From positions 310,001 to 374,000 of the forward strand of contig NBIV01000042.1 in assembly GCA_003194525.1 (NCBI GenBank): 64,000 nucleotides of DNA, in the 5' to 3' direction. A program made the translations under genes and the position numbers. The notes below the pieces were generated by a model, which was given only the letters and a program-made list of their open reading frames with translations, made no database searches and was not told where the DNA came from. The DNA is from Gracilariopsis chorda (Eukaryota > Rhodophyta > Florideophyceae > Gracilariales > Gracilariaceae). Of this stretch, positions 10,185 to 21,361 are shown piece after piece (position 1 is the first letter of the stretch; each line of letters opens with the position of its first letter).

Positions 10185-10475
10185 ATGCGTGGAACCTGGA
10201 TGGCTTTGAGGGATACAACCACCGGGAATCTCTTTTATTGGTTTTGCCTTTCACCTCACCACTTGGCTACGACATGTCCTAATGTCACCCCTCAGGTTAG
10301 AGCAGCGCTCCTACAGGTGCGTTACCAAAACCATCAGGTGGTATTTGGCCAAGCGGGCGGAAACCAACAGGTTCAGGACAAGCAACCTCTTGGAAATCAA
10401 CATGTTAATCTAGTCACCGATGCGGAGATGGCAGAGGAAGCCGCCACCGTACCACCACAGGCGGGAAACGCGTAA
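10185..10475 (+). pseudogene. Gypsy-1 gag zinc-knuckle segment
   Basis: A 96-codon frame containing YWFCLSPHHLATTCPN. This looks like a CCHC zinc knuckle (C-x2-C-x4-H-x4-C) whose first Cys is now Tyr. A Gln/Asn-rich tail follows. Protease begins 70 bp further. Confidence 0.55.
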
Positions 10476-10543
10476 AGGTTGGGCGGCAGGCCAATCCCAA
10501 CCGATCTCATTCGGAAGGCGAACCGTTACCAGCTGGTTCTTGT

Positions 10544-11077
10544 ATGGATGTTCGCCCTGTGGTCACTGAAAAGGAAGCAGTAGAAGACCAATCGGTACCT
10601 ATTTGTTTTCTGAAACATGATAACTACAAGGTAAACATCACCCTTGGGTTTTCTGTTACCAATTTGGTTCCGTGTACCGCCATCTTGGATACGGGAGCTG
10701 GACCAAACCTGGTTAATGCGAAGTTCCTATCCCCAAAGATATTAAAAAGGGTACGACCGAGTACCATCACAACCCTTTTGGTGGATGCAAATAAGCGACC
10801 ATTAGCGTTCCGTGAAAGTGCAGACCTAATGGTAGCCGTGGGAAACCTTAAGGTCCGGGTACGGTTTATCGTGATCAACCAACTGGCAACGGATTGTATC
10901 CTTAGAACTACATTCATAAACAACTATTTTCGGGCAATTTTGCCTCGTACTAGAACGGTTTTGTTCCATAAGGGTCCAAGAGTAGCCATTTTAGGTCGTC
11001 AAAAATTGAGAACCGCATCAATTCCGATACAGGAAACTCCGTTGGCGACAGTTTCCAATAAGTTTCGATTGGCTTAG
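10544..11077 (+). pseudogene. Gypsy-1 aspartic protease (retropepsin)
   Basis: 177 codons. The active-site motif AILDTGAGPNLV is intact, and CILRTTFINNYFRAI resembles the second conserved block (normally ILG.DFl). Retropepsins process gag-pol; with upstream and downstream frames broken this copy is unlikely to be expressed as a polyprotein. Confidence 0.75.
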
Positions 11078-11402
11078 TCCATTCGAATTCCGCCCATGCA
11101 CCAAGTGGTAGCCAAAGTGGTATGCGACCGACTGGGTTTGCTAACACTATAAAGCCACCATAAGGTATCGGAACGCCACAGGACGATGATGGTGAACGGG
11201 ATCGTGGACAATATCCCGACTCAACCCTTTCAGGTATGCTTAAGCAACTTCAGGAACCATATGGTCAAATTACCCAAAAACTCCGTTGTTGGAATCGCAT
11301 CTCCTGCTCCGGGTAGCATATTTACCCTGACATCATTAAGGTCGTCCGGAGAACTCCACCCTAAGGAGGGGGAAACCAAATGCAGAAACCAAGAACTCAA
11401 CC

Positions 11403-12424
11403 ATGGCAACACCGAAAAAGGACGGAAATACCAGTTGGAAAGAGGAAGTAACCATTGAGTCCGAATGGAAACCTTGTAAGGACGGCATTATCGACCTATT
11501 GATTCCGTTCAGTGCCATGTGGTCAGGCCACCTAGGGGTGATCAAGGCCACGCAACAACGTATCGAATTGGTGCCTGGTGCCAGGCCAATACACCAACAA
11601 CCATATCGGGCAGGTCCGAAAGCCCAAGAGGTGGAAATACAAGATGTGGAAAAGATGTTGAAGGAGGGGTTATTCTGCGCGCATATGCGGAGTGGGTCAG
11701 CCCGATGGTATTGGTTCAGAACAAGTGAGACACCAGAATGAGGTTTTGTATCGACTATCGAAAACTAAATGCCGTTATGGTCAGGGATCCGTGTCCGATT
11801 CCCAGAATAGATAAATGTATCGATAACCTCGGCGATGCAAAAGTCTTCATCACACTGTATGCCAATTGCGGTTACTGGGAAGTGGAGATATCTGAGGAGC
11901 ATAGGGACAAGACTATATTCACTTGCCATGCAGGTCTCTTCCGTTTCTTGCGAATGCCATTTGGTTTACGGAACGCGCCCGCTACGTCTCAGAGAGCTTT
12001 GGACATAATCCTATCGAAGGTAAGATGGCAGACCGCATTGGTATATATAGATGACGTATTCATCTATTCTCGATCCGTTAAAGAGCACTTTGGGCATGTC
12101 CGAACGGTGGTCCAGCTCCTGAGGGATGCAGGGGTAACGCTCAAGCTGCGCAAATGTGCGTTCTTTGAGCATAAGGCGGAGTATCTGGGACATATGATCA
12201 GCCCAGGATGACTACAGGTGGCAGAGAGGAATCTCCGAGCGGTTCACGGAGCTAGGCTCCCACAGACCCAAACGGGTATCCGCTCCTTCATTGGTTTGTG
12301 CAATGTTTACCGTCGGTTTATCAAGATGTTTGCTAAGATTGCAGCTCCCCTTAATAGGAAACTGCAAAAGAGACAACCAGATAGGTTTAGATACCTTGAA
12401 AAGGACGAGATCGAAGCTTTTTAG
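11403..12424 (+). pseudogene. Gypsy-1 reverse transcriptase, broken
   Basis: Three pieces. 11403-11741 holds the N-terminal part (HLGVIKATQQRIELVPGARP, QQPYRAGPKAQEVE). 11738-12211 holds the palm: FCIDYRKLNAV, FRFLRMPFGLRNAPATSQRA, LVYIDDVFIYS and EYLGHMIS. 12218-12424 holds the connection (TGIRSFIGLCNVYRRFI). The YIDD active site is intact, but the first catalytic Asp is lost: TLYANCGYW replaces the usual TLDxxxGYxQ. In-frame stops separate the pieces. Confidence 0.85.
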
Positions 12425-12870
12425 AAACTGAAAGCCGCCCTGATCTCGCCACCAATATTGGCTTTACCGAAGTCTGGCTATCAATACACCCTTAATACGG
12501 ACGCGTTTTCCGCTCAGGTAGGATGCTGCCTTATGCAGGACCAAGCAGGTGGGAGCAAGGCCCCAATTGGTTACTGGAGTAGGGCACTTACTGGAACTGA
12601 GCAGAACTACACGGTGACGACTGAGAAGTAATGCCTAGTGGTGGTGTGGAGCATGCTGATGCTCCATCCCTACTTATATGGAACGAAACGTACCCTGCGG
12701 ACAGATCATGATGCCTTAATGTAGATATTGGGCCTCGCAGACGCTTCCGGACGGCTAGCCAGATGGATGTTGAGACTCTCAGAGTTTGAGTATGAGGTAC
12801 AATACCGCCCAGGGATGAATCATAACGTGCCCGATGGCATGTCACTCTTGAATACAAATGGGTTGGAAAA
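12425..12870 (+). pseudogene. Gypsy-1 RNase H
   Basis: The reading after the connection domain gives LKAALISPPILALP, NTDAFSAQVGCCLMQDQ, GYWSRALTGTEQNYT, RTDHDALM and RWMLRLSEFEYEVQYRPG, the standard Ty3/gypsy RNase H series. Stops occur at 12422, near 12629 (after TTEK) and near 12721, so it is not functional. Confidence 0.75.
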
Positions 12871-13828
12871 GGAATCAGTGGAGGACGATATTCTGTGCTT
12901 CACTATCGAATTTGTTAAGGATGGACAGGGAAATAAAACTGAAGTAGGTACCTTCTTGGATGAAAAGGAAGAATTCCGTCAGGTTAACGTCGCAGACGAT
13001 GCACCGAGTGGAATTTTTGCAGTGGAGGAGGAGGGATATTCCCCTATTACCAAAGAGGAATTCTTGCGAGAGCAATCAATCGATAGGTACTGCAAGTCAT
13101 TGCCAGACCTCATTGGGCGGAAGGATACACAGTTCGATGCAGACCATGAAGGCTATTTAGACAGGCGATCCACCTTACATGGCCTGCTCCAAAAGGTTGT
13201 TCCGGAGTCGCTTTGGCAAAGGGTTTTACACCTGGTTTACCTGCCACGGTTTGCAGGTCACCCGGGAGGTACACGAATGTACTGCACCTTAAGGAGAGAC
13301 TTGTACTGGCCCTTGCTGGCTCACGAGGTCTACAGATGCATCTCGTGCGTTAGGACCCGTGGTGGTATTCGAAAAAATCGTGAGTTTATGAAGCTATTCC
13401 CTGGGGCCGGCCCCTTCGAATTCATTGCAATTGACCTATTGGGACCACTTCCGGAAACCTGGGAAGGGTATAGGTACGTCATGGTAGTCACCGATGGGTT
13501 TACGAAGCTCAAGAGGGAAGTTTCCCTCAAGAGCACAACCTCACTGGTTCTAGCGGAAGCATTTCTAAATCATTTGGTATATCCGTACGGTCCTCCACAC
13601 TACCTCCTCACCGATAATGGTTCTAACCTGGCTTCGAAGTTTTTCGAATCAGTTTGTACCATGTTAGGTTTGAAGCACTATTTCACGACTGCGTACCACC
13701 CCCAGACCAATGGGCAAGTGGAAAGGTTTAACAAAACCCTTGTGGAGGGATTGCGTCATTACGTAGCGGAACACCAATCGGATTGTGCTGAGTTCATACA
13801 GCCCCTGACGTACGCTTACAACGTATAG
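12871..13828 (+). pseudogene. Gypsy-1 integrase
   Basis: Part of a 366-codon frame starting at 12728. The zinc-binding region is HLVYLPRFAGHPGG followed by CISC. The DDE catalytic core is complete: Asp in AIDLLGPLPETW, Asp in LLTDNGSNLASKFF, Glu in HPQTNGQVERFNKTL. A stop at 13826-13828, after TYAYNV, truncates it; the recognisable continuation (VHRSTG) follows directly. A C-terminal integrase tail (RYKKYFDQKVKG and an SH3-like region) lies at 13950-14231. Confidence 0.85.
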
Positions 13829-13949
13829 GTACATCGCTCAACAGGGAGGCACTCACGTTGATTTGGTTTTGTCATGACACCCTCCAGGTATTATTGTCCA
13901 AGCTGGTGCGGCGAAGCGCCGTGCCTCTGAAACACAATCTTCCGCTCAG

Positions 13950-14231
13950 GTGAAGAAAGATATCCTGCGCAGGTTGAGGGAAACCCTTGCGGTAGCATCA
14001 TCAAAGATGACCACAGCCCAGGAGAGGTACAAGAAGTACTTCGACCAGAAGGTGAAAGGAATTACCAAAGTAGAAGTCGAGGACTGCGTTTTCATGTATT
14101 TCCTACCAGATAGTGCACGGACAGTCTCGAAGGACGAGAAAGATGACCAGATGGTAGCGGGGGAGATAAACTCCATTCACTCCATCCTCGGTCACGAGTT
14201 TACCATATCAGAAATTCGGTACCGTGTATGA
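13950..14231 (+). pseudogene. Gypsy-1 integrase C-terminal tail
   Basis: 93 codons with KMTTAQERYKKYFDQKVKG followed by VEDCVFMYFLPDSARTVS. This is the usual helix plus small beta-barrel after a Ty3/gypsy integrase core. It is separated from the core by one stop and a frameshift. Confidence 0.6.
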
Positions 14232-14603
14232 TGGTATGGATGGATGGCGTTCTATGACACCATGGAACCGCCCCACCACATACCCAATAACCTTCTCATA
14301 AGTTATTGGCGCAAACGATACGAAAACCCGCCAACTGGATCCCTCAACGCCCATGCCGTGCGTGGAAGCTATGGAGGGGGGAGGGGAGAACTTTTTGAAG
14401 CAATGCCATGAGGTGAATAACTAAAAAGGAACTGACAACAACTCAGCTAACAACAGAACACATTTACGCATGTTGGCACTCACAAGATTGTGCAAAACCG
14501 ACGAAGAAACCGCATCTTAAGGAACATAACCAGACGGAAACCAAGTACCATAGCCGTCCCGTCCACTCCCTTGACCGAGAGGTAATGCAGGCCCTGGCGG
14601 ATT

Positions 14604-15959
14604 CTATCCCCGGCTACGTCCGCGACCGGTGGACTCACAGGCACTGGAGCCACCATCAGGAGTAGTACCTGCCATGGGATACGGACCAGTCGAGGGACCG
14701 GCTTGACCAGCTGGTAAACCCTGTGTAGCCGGAATTGGCGGAGGACGATTAGGATACACCGGATGGGTCTGCGTCGGTTGAGCCAAAGGGGATGCAGTAC
14801 CGAATGAGGCCATGGACGGAACACCTGAATGGGAATTGAAGCCGGTGGAAGTTGGTAGTTGAAAGCCGGTTGGCGTGATCGCGGCTGGGACACTGAATGG
14901 TTCAGTCAATCTCACGGCTGCCTGTTGGTTGTAAGAAGTACTGCCCGAGGGCGTATCGTCAATTATTTGGGAAAGAGCTCCCACATGGTAGGTCACCATC
15001 TGGTACAGCGCGTGCTGGAATCGGTCCCGGAAGCGGCAGAGGCCGTTGTTTTGAGCCCCCCGTCGTGCCAAGACCGGAAGGTAACTGGTCGCGGCATCAA
15101 TGGCCACAATAACATTCGGAGGACCCGTTCGGTTGAATTACGGTTGTTAACCATGATGGAGTTGGTGCAAAGCACTTTCGATACCGTCGAAGTGCCTGCC
15201 ATCCCATAGAACCAAAGGGAAGACTACCAGAACGAATCGGAATGAACCAGCAATATCCTGACCAACTGGAATGGAAGGCGTTCCGCGACGAGTAGGAGGT
15301 GCGACCGTAGTAGGTGGAGTAGCCACCACAGGGACGCTGGCAGGCACAGCGGGGGACTATATAACCGATTGAAGCATAGCAACGTCCGCGTGGTCCCCAT
15401 CGTCTTGATCTGCGAGATGACCTGGGAGCCTCTGCTCCTCTGTCGTAGCTACGTAGACTTCCTTGTGGTTCCATACCTTCAAGGCCTGGCCTGCTCTCCA
15501 GGGGTGGTTTTCAGCTGCACCCAAAATGGCGGTGAGCTCCTCGACCGAGTACGGTGTATCTCTTACCAGGTTTTCTACCCCAAGTTCGTCGCATATGATC
15601 CCCATCAGGTGCTTCGACATAAGAAAGATATAACCAACAGGATACAGAGCGTGAGCCGGAAAGTTATGATCATTAGACTGGGTAGGCCAACTCACGCCCT
15701 CTCGAGCCGTCTGGAGGGATTGCAGAGCCGTCATGGTCGCAAACTCCGCAAGGGCAATGGTCCAAACAGTACCTGAATAAGGAGAACTATCTATTTTAGC
15801 ACGGCCAAAGTAGGCTAAGACCGCAGGGGTTGGGACGTCCAAGAACTGGCATACTTCGTTGTGCTCCCACCAACTTGGTCGTGGCACATACATCTTACGG
15901 CGCATCGCATCGTCTTGCGAGAAGAATTCCACTAGGTTGTATGTGTGCATAGTACACAC
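14604..15959 (-). pseudogene. Antisense coding region in the 3' part of Gypsy-1, three in-frame stops
   Basis: Read on the minus strand, one frame runs about 452 codons with only three stops (near 15357, 15147 and 15139). The first 200 codons (ATG at 15950) encode a globular-looking segment: MYVPRPSWWEHNEVCQFLDV, AYFGRAKIDSSPYSG, ALYPVGYIFLMSKHLMGI. The rest is Pro/Thr/Ser-rich (PPTRRGTPSIPVGQD, then PNRPPPIPATQG). I do not recognise the family. Gypsy elements sometimes carry an extra gene after integrase, but this one is on the opposite strand to gag-pol. More Arg/Ser/Pro-rich minus-strand fragments continue to about 17444. Confidence 0.45.
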
Positions 15960-17587
15960 GTTGGCCCGGCAGTGACGAAGGCGGTGCTCGTCAGCCGAGT
16001 CCCCAGCTCACCTTTCACGGTCTATGTACCAGTTGGTATGCAACGGTTTGCCGAAGCAAACTAAGTCAAAGTCAAACCGCACGGCCGAAAATTGGGGACC
16101 CGTATCTTATAGAGACCAAACCACTCGGCGGAAGTAATTCACCTCTTGGGGACTGCGGACGAAAAAAAGGTCAGACGGAACCATCGGAGGTATAAAATAC
16201 ACGAAGGGTGTATGACGCCGCTTGGCATCAAAAACAGCCGATCAGTTTAGCTGCTGGTTTCGGCTACCAGGTGGTGGAGGAGCCCTATAGGTGGGAATCT
16301 GCGCATGGCATTCGCAATCGAATCGCCTGTAAGTGACATAAGTTTCCAACGAGGGTCGATGGTACTCGTTCGGAGCCTGAACCGAGTTGGTATTGAAAGG
16401 CCAATAATTGGAATCGAAGATGCGGGGGTCAACGTTCTCCAGAGCGGTTCCATATCAATCTTGGCAGTGAAATAGTTCACCAACGGGTAGAGGAAGCGTA
16501 CTCGGTTGACCAATAGGAGCAACAGCTGCCAGAGTGATGTGAGAAGCCCCAAGAATCGGAACTGGGTATGGATATTGCTCTTAGAAGCCGAAAGGTGTCC
16601 GCAACCACGGCCTCGACCACTACTGAGAGCGAACCTCCCCGTGATTGGCAGCGAGTAACCCGTTTGGAAATGCCCTCGTACGGACCCATTCGAGGGTGAC
16701 GATTCATTGCGGGCGCCAAACCAATTGGGCCTGTGTGGAATCCGGTTGGCGAAGAGGAAAGAGACCGACCAGGGGAGTCGTTCCGATTGGTAAAATAGGA
16801 ATCGGGACCTGGTTCCGTGACCGCTGGAGGAGCCCCATTTTCTCTTGGCTGCGACCTATCGGTGAATGAACTCGAGCCACAGAGAAAACACCGAAGGGTG
16901 GAAGACGGTTCCCTCCGCCCGGAGTGACCTGAGTGGGTATCTGGCCCATCCCTCTTGAAATCGATGTCCTGTATTGGCGTGAGAGTAGCATGACGCTGCA
17001 GCGGCGCCTCCCCAGAACCAATCGTTGGCCCCTCACTCTTCCAAGTCCAAGAGGTTTACCACTTCTTCGGGTGAGGGACGCATGACGTGTCGAATCAGGA
17101 CTAGCCAATTGGGAGGAAGACAAAATGGCATTCGCGTGGCGCGCCTACGTCGCACCGACAATGAACCGAAGGGGTAATACCGACCGAAGGTAGAGGCGTC
17201 TAATGCAGGGACCCGAAACCGTGAAGGGGCAGCGCGAATTCAAGTTGTCAGCCAACCAAGTGGTGAAATTGTTGCTGTCGTGGACGCGCCCACGGCGAGA
17301 AGTCAACCGAAAGGAACGAAAAGGATCAAACCCTACGGAAAGTAACGCGCCATTCCGAAGAACCAAGTGGCCAACGGATATGGGATGGATTGTTGAGGCT
17401 AAGTCAGAACCCTCTGGTATGGATCTACTGCAAAGAACATGCATGGCCGACCGTCAAGCCGAGTACCAAATGGCTACGCACACTGCACCACGGGCCGGAG
17501 TTGCCGCCAAAACTGGTTCACTGACACTGGCCACTGGGCCACAGTTTACAGCCACGAGGGCGTGCCTGTTGGTAGAAAGGAGGTCTC

Positions 17588-18136
17588 TGATACAGTGAGA
17601 TCTGACCAAATGGGCAGTGCAACGCGCGCTGGACCAACTGCTGAGTGTGCCACGTGGGTCAGAGTAGCTAACAAATTAGTTTACTAATTTATTTAATTAT
17701 TTTAGATAGGTAGTGACACCGCGCTACTGTGGTGTGGGGCCAGACCACTAGGGCTTGCCCCAACGTATGCCACGTAGCCGAGTGCACCTGAGGTTGAGCC
17801 TCGCTCACCCTTAAGGTGGGTGCAGCACTCCCTCACCAAGCATGATAAAGGCAAGCACCTTTTGGCTAAGTGTGATACCAACTAGTTTCTACAGTCAACC
17901 TCTTGGTTTAGCTAAGACTATTCAGGCTTTGCTAACCCGTTTGCACCGTACTACCAACACTACCAATTGGTTACGGTAAGCCTGCCTGGTTATCTTGCGA
18001 CCCTAGTGGTTTGGTGCTGCCACACCCATTCGGTTACCCAAGTTCCACCCTTCAGGCCGAGCCCTGGTCGCACTCTAGCCGAAGGTTTTCCAAACGGACT
18101 ACCCTGCTGATACTTGTTACCCGATTGGTTGTACCA
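17588..18136 (+). repeat. Gypsy-1 3' LTR
   Basis: 549 bp, about 90% identical to 7541-8089. It begins TGATACAG directly after the purine-rich AGAAAGGAGGTCTC and ends GTACCA at 18136. Confidence 0.9.
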
Positions 18137-18343
18137 CAGTGGGGTCACGGTCACCTGCCTAATTATAGGCGGCGCCGGCCCACTGTCAGGCAGCTATATT
18201 AAATTAGCTAAATAGAATATAGCTATTCCTAAATAAAAGGTGCAAGCACCAGTACACGTGTGCTAAGTGTGCCAAAGTGGAAACTAAACTAATGTCCATT
18301 AAAATGTGCAAGCAGCCTCGGTGTCGAGTAATTGACCTCCTAT

Positions 18344-18874
18344 TCATATATCGAGCGTTTCCGCTGCGATGTGGTAGCTCCGTATATATGAGTCGCAGTA
18401 TGCAATAAACCTTCGCGAACACGTTGCAGTACAATACAATGTACGAGTGAGATTCCATTCCGTCATTTTCGTCTGTTCCATTATTGTTGCGAAAACGTCT
18501 GGTTGAAAGATATGTATGCTGCCGTCCAAGCCATGCTTAATCGTCCAGTTGAGCAAGCGCGTCGGTGCGCCAAGGCGCTTTGGGTATTATTTGCGTAGCA
18601 TTTCCTTGTGCGGTTCGTCGATAAGTGCTTTTGTGGAGGCGAGGACTAAGATATCGTCGATTGTGGTGCTGAAGAGCATAACACCGCCCGGTGTATGTTT
18701 CATGTAGAGGCAAGGTTCATGCTCGGAGGGTATGAATCCTATTTGTTTTAGGAATGCTTTAAGGCCGTGGTTGTAGTAGTATGCTGCTGGAGGAGGACCA
18801 TACAGGTTGCCTTTGAGTTCTCCATAGGTGCTGTTGTGGTTGTAGGTACCATCGAAATTGGGTAGTTGCTTCAC
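18344..18874 (-). pseudogene. Copia-1 reverse transcriptase fragments
   Basis: 18587-18874 encodes GNLYGPPPAAYYYNHGLKAFL, GFIPSEHEPCLYM and TTIDDILVLAS. The copia YVDD is TIDD here. 18344-18556 follows in another frame with LNWTIKHGLDGSIHIFQPDV. The next expected block (before the RNase H) is found at 5.7-6.0 kb, across the inserted pogo/Gypsy-1 DNA. Confidence 0.8.
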
Positions 18875-19370
18875 GTATATTGGCTGGTTGTGTTGGTATT
18901 TCTCATGTAGATATGCGGAATTCCAAATGTTCGAGGGGCATATTTTACTGTGCTTGAAGGGCTGGAATCAGTCTTTTCGTAGTAATGTTGGCTCTATAAG
19001 TTGTTATGTGTCGTAGGTCGAAGTGGATTCCTGGCTTCGTAAGTTCTCCGCGTAGGTCGCACCGAGCTTTACGTTGTGCTACTGTGTCGTCTTCATCGCG
19101 TTTGCATCTGTAGCTCATCATAAGGGGAGTGATGAGGTGAGGTGGTGGTTCGAAGCCTTTGGGTAACCGGAGGATGCTTCTATAGTAGTGGAGGTTGTGC
19201 AGTTCTGCATCGTGTGCAGTTTTCCAGAGGAAGGCCTCGGGGTATTTTCGGGGTTGTCGGATGTTGAGGGGGGGTTGTGTGTGAATTCGTTTATGGGTGG
19301 GTGGGGTTTGTTTGTCGTTGGTGCGTGCTTTGAACGTCGAGTTTGTGTTGTAAGAGGGGTCCTTGTTGTG

Positions 19371-19688
19371 CTAATATGGATGGAAGTCGATTGCTCTGAC
19401 TTGTTTGTATTGATTGGTACGGAGATTGATGAGTACTACTTGATGGTGAGAGGTAGGGTACATATAGCATGCCGGATCCACTCTGGGCTCGAGCTTCGTT
19501 TTGTGTCCGTATATAGGGACCGTCCCTAATTGGCCGAAGGAGATAATTCTTTGGAAATTGGGTTTGTGGTTGTGCCACTTCTGATATGGGGAGGTGTTAA
19601 TGATAGAGTGGTGTAGTAAATTGTATTTGAACACCGTGTCCCGAATGGCGTCTTTCCAGTAGCGGTCGTCGAGATGCGCTGTCTGCAA
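19371..19688 (-). pseudogene. Copia-1 integrase C-terminal part
   Basis: 106 codons: LDDRYWKDAIRDTVFKYN, NTSPYQKWHNHKPNFQRI, SFGQLGTVPIYGHKTKLEPR and a trailing QYKQVRAIDFHPY. These are the hallmark segments after the copia integrase catalytic core. Surrounding sequence to about 19950 continues the core in other frames. Confidence 0.75.
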
Positions 19689-19973
19689 GGAAGCCTCGCT
19701 TACTCAAGGAGCGTTCGATTGATGCGTTCCACTATCGAGTTTTCCTGTGGTTGGTGAGGTGTGCAAAGGTGATTTTGGACCCGGTGTGTTGCGTAAATGC
19801 ATTGCATCTTTTTTGATGCGCATTCTGTCCCGTTGTCGCTTCTGAAGTCTTGTAATTGGTGATTCATGTGTTTGGAGATGTGGTGGAGTGTTTGGTCGAT
19901 ATATTTAGCTACTGCGCCTTTGGTTGGTGAGTTCTTCTTGATATTGTACAGGTTGGCTTGTTTGGCAGTGAAT

Positions 19974-20220
19974 TTAGAGTTTGGCTAGATCTTGAACCGA
20001 TCGCAGATTATGTGTGATTGATGTGTTGGCCACAGCGTAGTTGCTGATGGTGTTTCTACTGTTGCATGCTTGTATCTGGACTGTTCCATGGTGCGTGCTG
20101 TGGCTGTGCTGCTGGGTAGCCGTAAAGGTTAGTGTGGGGCTGTTCAATTTTTGCATTTCCTCGGTGTTTTTCGTGATTTGGGTTGGGTGGGCTCCTGAGT
20201 CAAGGATGAACCTAACTAGG
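19974..20220 (-). pseudogene. Copia-1 aspartic protease fragment
   Basis: The minus strand reads FILDSGAHPTQITKNTEEM (active-site DSGA, at about 20191-20202) and continues in the same frame as MQKLNSPTLTFTATQQ to NTSITHNLRSVQDLAKL. This fits a Ty1/copia retropepsin followed by the NLISV-like block (here NLRSVQDL). Confidence 0.7.
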
Positions 20221-20819
20221 GTTTTGGTGTCGGCTTCTGAGATTATATCGATTGTCGGGGGTATGTGATGCTGGTTTTGTGGGGTAGGGGAAGGTCATGT
20301 GGGGGATAGAGAGGGTACTGGCATTGGGGTTGGTCATGGGTATAAGGCATGGGTGTGATGGAGGGTTGGCCGTAGGTCACATGCATATAATTTGCCTGGG
20401 TGAGTTTTGGACGGTTGCGGAGGTTTCGTAGATCACGGCACTCAGCGTCCGTGTGTTGGTCTGGTATTCCAAGTGAGGTATGGAATCTGGACGGTTGTTG
20501 ATGGATAAATAGTCGACGTCCGGGGGGTGGTTATGGTCGGCAGTAAAAGAGTCTATATGGGCGACGAAAGCCGTGTCCCCGGGTGAGTCTATGTGGAGGT
20601 GAGGTGAGTGGAGTGTTCGGTGTAGGTCCGTGTATGGGAAGGTAGACGTTTTGCAGCACTTTGAACTTGCGTGTGAGGTCTTTGATGGTAGTTGGTTTGT
20701 TGGTGAGGAGGTTATCGATAATGGGTGCTAGTATCGCCTGTTTCTGTAGTCTGTTGAATATGAAGTCGATGGTTGTTTCCTCATCGGCGATGGCAGGGTA
20801 GCAGGCGGCTCATTTTTTG

Positions 20820-21357
20820 TCAGATGTGGACATGTTCGTTGATGTACTTGTCAATTGTGATGTCTCTGGTGTAGGAATTATTTTCTGCTTCGGTCTTCAA
20901 GTACCAGTGGTCATCTTTCGTTGACTGGTTTATATGGGTAATGATATTTTGGACGAGTTCATAGGGTATGGGTTGCTCACCTTTGGACGGGGAGGAGTCC
21001 AAGAATTTTTGGTGGGACAGTGCTAAGTATGGCCGTGTGAAGCCATCTACAAGTTTTGATGAAATCTTTGAGAGCTTGTTCTTATGTTGGCAGTTCGGAG
21101 TTCTTTTCAAGGTGGTTTGTGGCGTCGATGGTTGCTGCATTGTCTTCCAATGCAAGGTACCAAGGACCATAGTTCGATGGATCAAAGTCGGGGAGCTTGG
21201 GGTTGCTGTTGGACTCCATTGCTTGTAAAATGGGAGAATATTGTGTAGTGTCGCTTGGTGAGTGAGTTTCGGATTCTTGGAGCTGTGCGTTGTCGTATAG
21301 TTCTTGTGGCGGGGTGTATGGGGTGCGTGTGTGGATCAAGATTAGCGCTGGGCTCAT
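20820..21357 (-). pseudogene. Copia-1 gag region
   Basis: Two overlapping frames (21082-21357 and 20820-21185). The first reads KLPDFDPSNYGPWYLALEDN, the usual N-terminal copia gag pattern (F.G.NY..W). The second has LSHQKFLDSSPSKGEQP. A frameshift lies between. The start is within 5-10 bp of the primer-binding site. Confidence 0.6.
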
Positions 21358-21361
21358 AACC
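21344..21361 (-). other. Copia-1 primer-binding site, half-tRNA-iMet type
   Basis: The + strand reads AGCGCTGGGCTCATAACC directly inside the 5' LTR (which starts at 21362). This closely matches the anticodon stem-loop of eukaryotic initiator tRNA-Met (..GCUGGGCUCAUAACCC..), not a tRNA 3' end. Drosophila copia and yeast Ty5 are known to prime from this internal part of tRNA-iMet. Confidence 0.6.

Larger units (their letters stand above)
7541..18136 (+). mobile_element. Gypsy-1: Ty3/gypsy LTR retrotransposon, 10.6 kb
   Basis: Two direct LTRs of equal length (549 bp) at 7541-8089 and 17588-18136 start TGATACAG and end GTACCA. They are about 90% identical by hand count, so the insertion is not recent. 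A CAGTGGG word lies 2 bp outside the left LTR (7532-7538) and directly abuts the right LTR (18137-18143), an imperfect target-site duplication. Internal order is gag-like, gag, zinc knuckle, protease, RT, RNase H, integrase: the Ty3/gypsy order. The 3.3 kb between integrase and the 3' LTR carries coding-like sequence on the opposite strand. An AGAAAGGAGG purine tract just before the right LTR fits a polypurine tract. Confidence 0.9.
6031..18185 (-). mobile_element. pogo-like (Tc1/mariner superfamily) DNA transposon remnant, interrupted by Gypsy-1
   Basis: A DDE transposase fragment lies at 6559-7540 and the rest of the element should lie beyond Gypsy-1 (18137 onward). A plausible right terminus is GGCGGCGCCGGCCCACTG at 18168-18185, ending in CACTG as many DNA transposons do. 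I could not find its inverted match at the left end, so both boundaries are approximate. The left side is inferred from where copia coding sequence stops (about 6030). Confidence 0.5.

Noticed and set aside
18186-18300. Possible fragment of another Gypsy-type LTR (GGTGCAAGCACC...GCTAAGTGTG)
   Set aside because: Short words resemble the Gypsy-1 LTR (GGCAAGCACC, GCTAAGTGTG), but alignment is patchy and could be chance.
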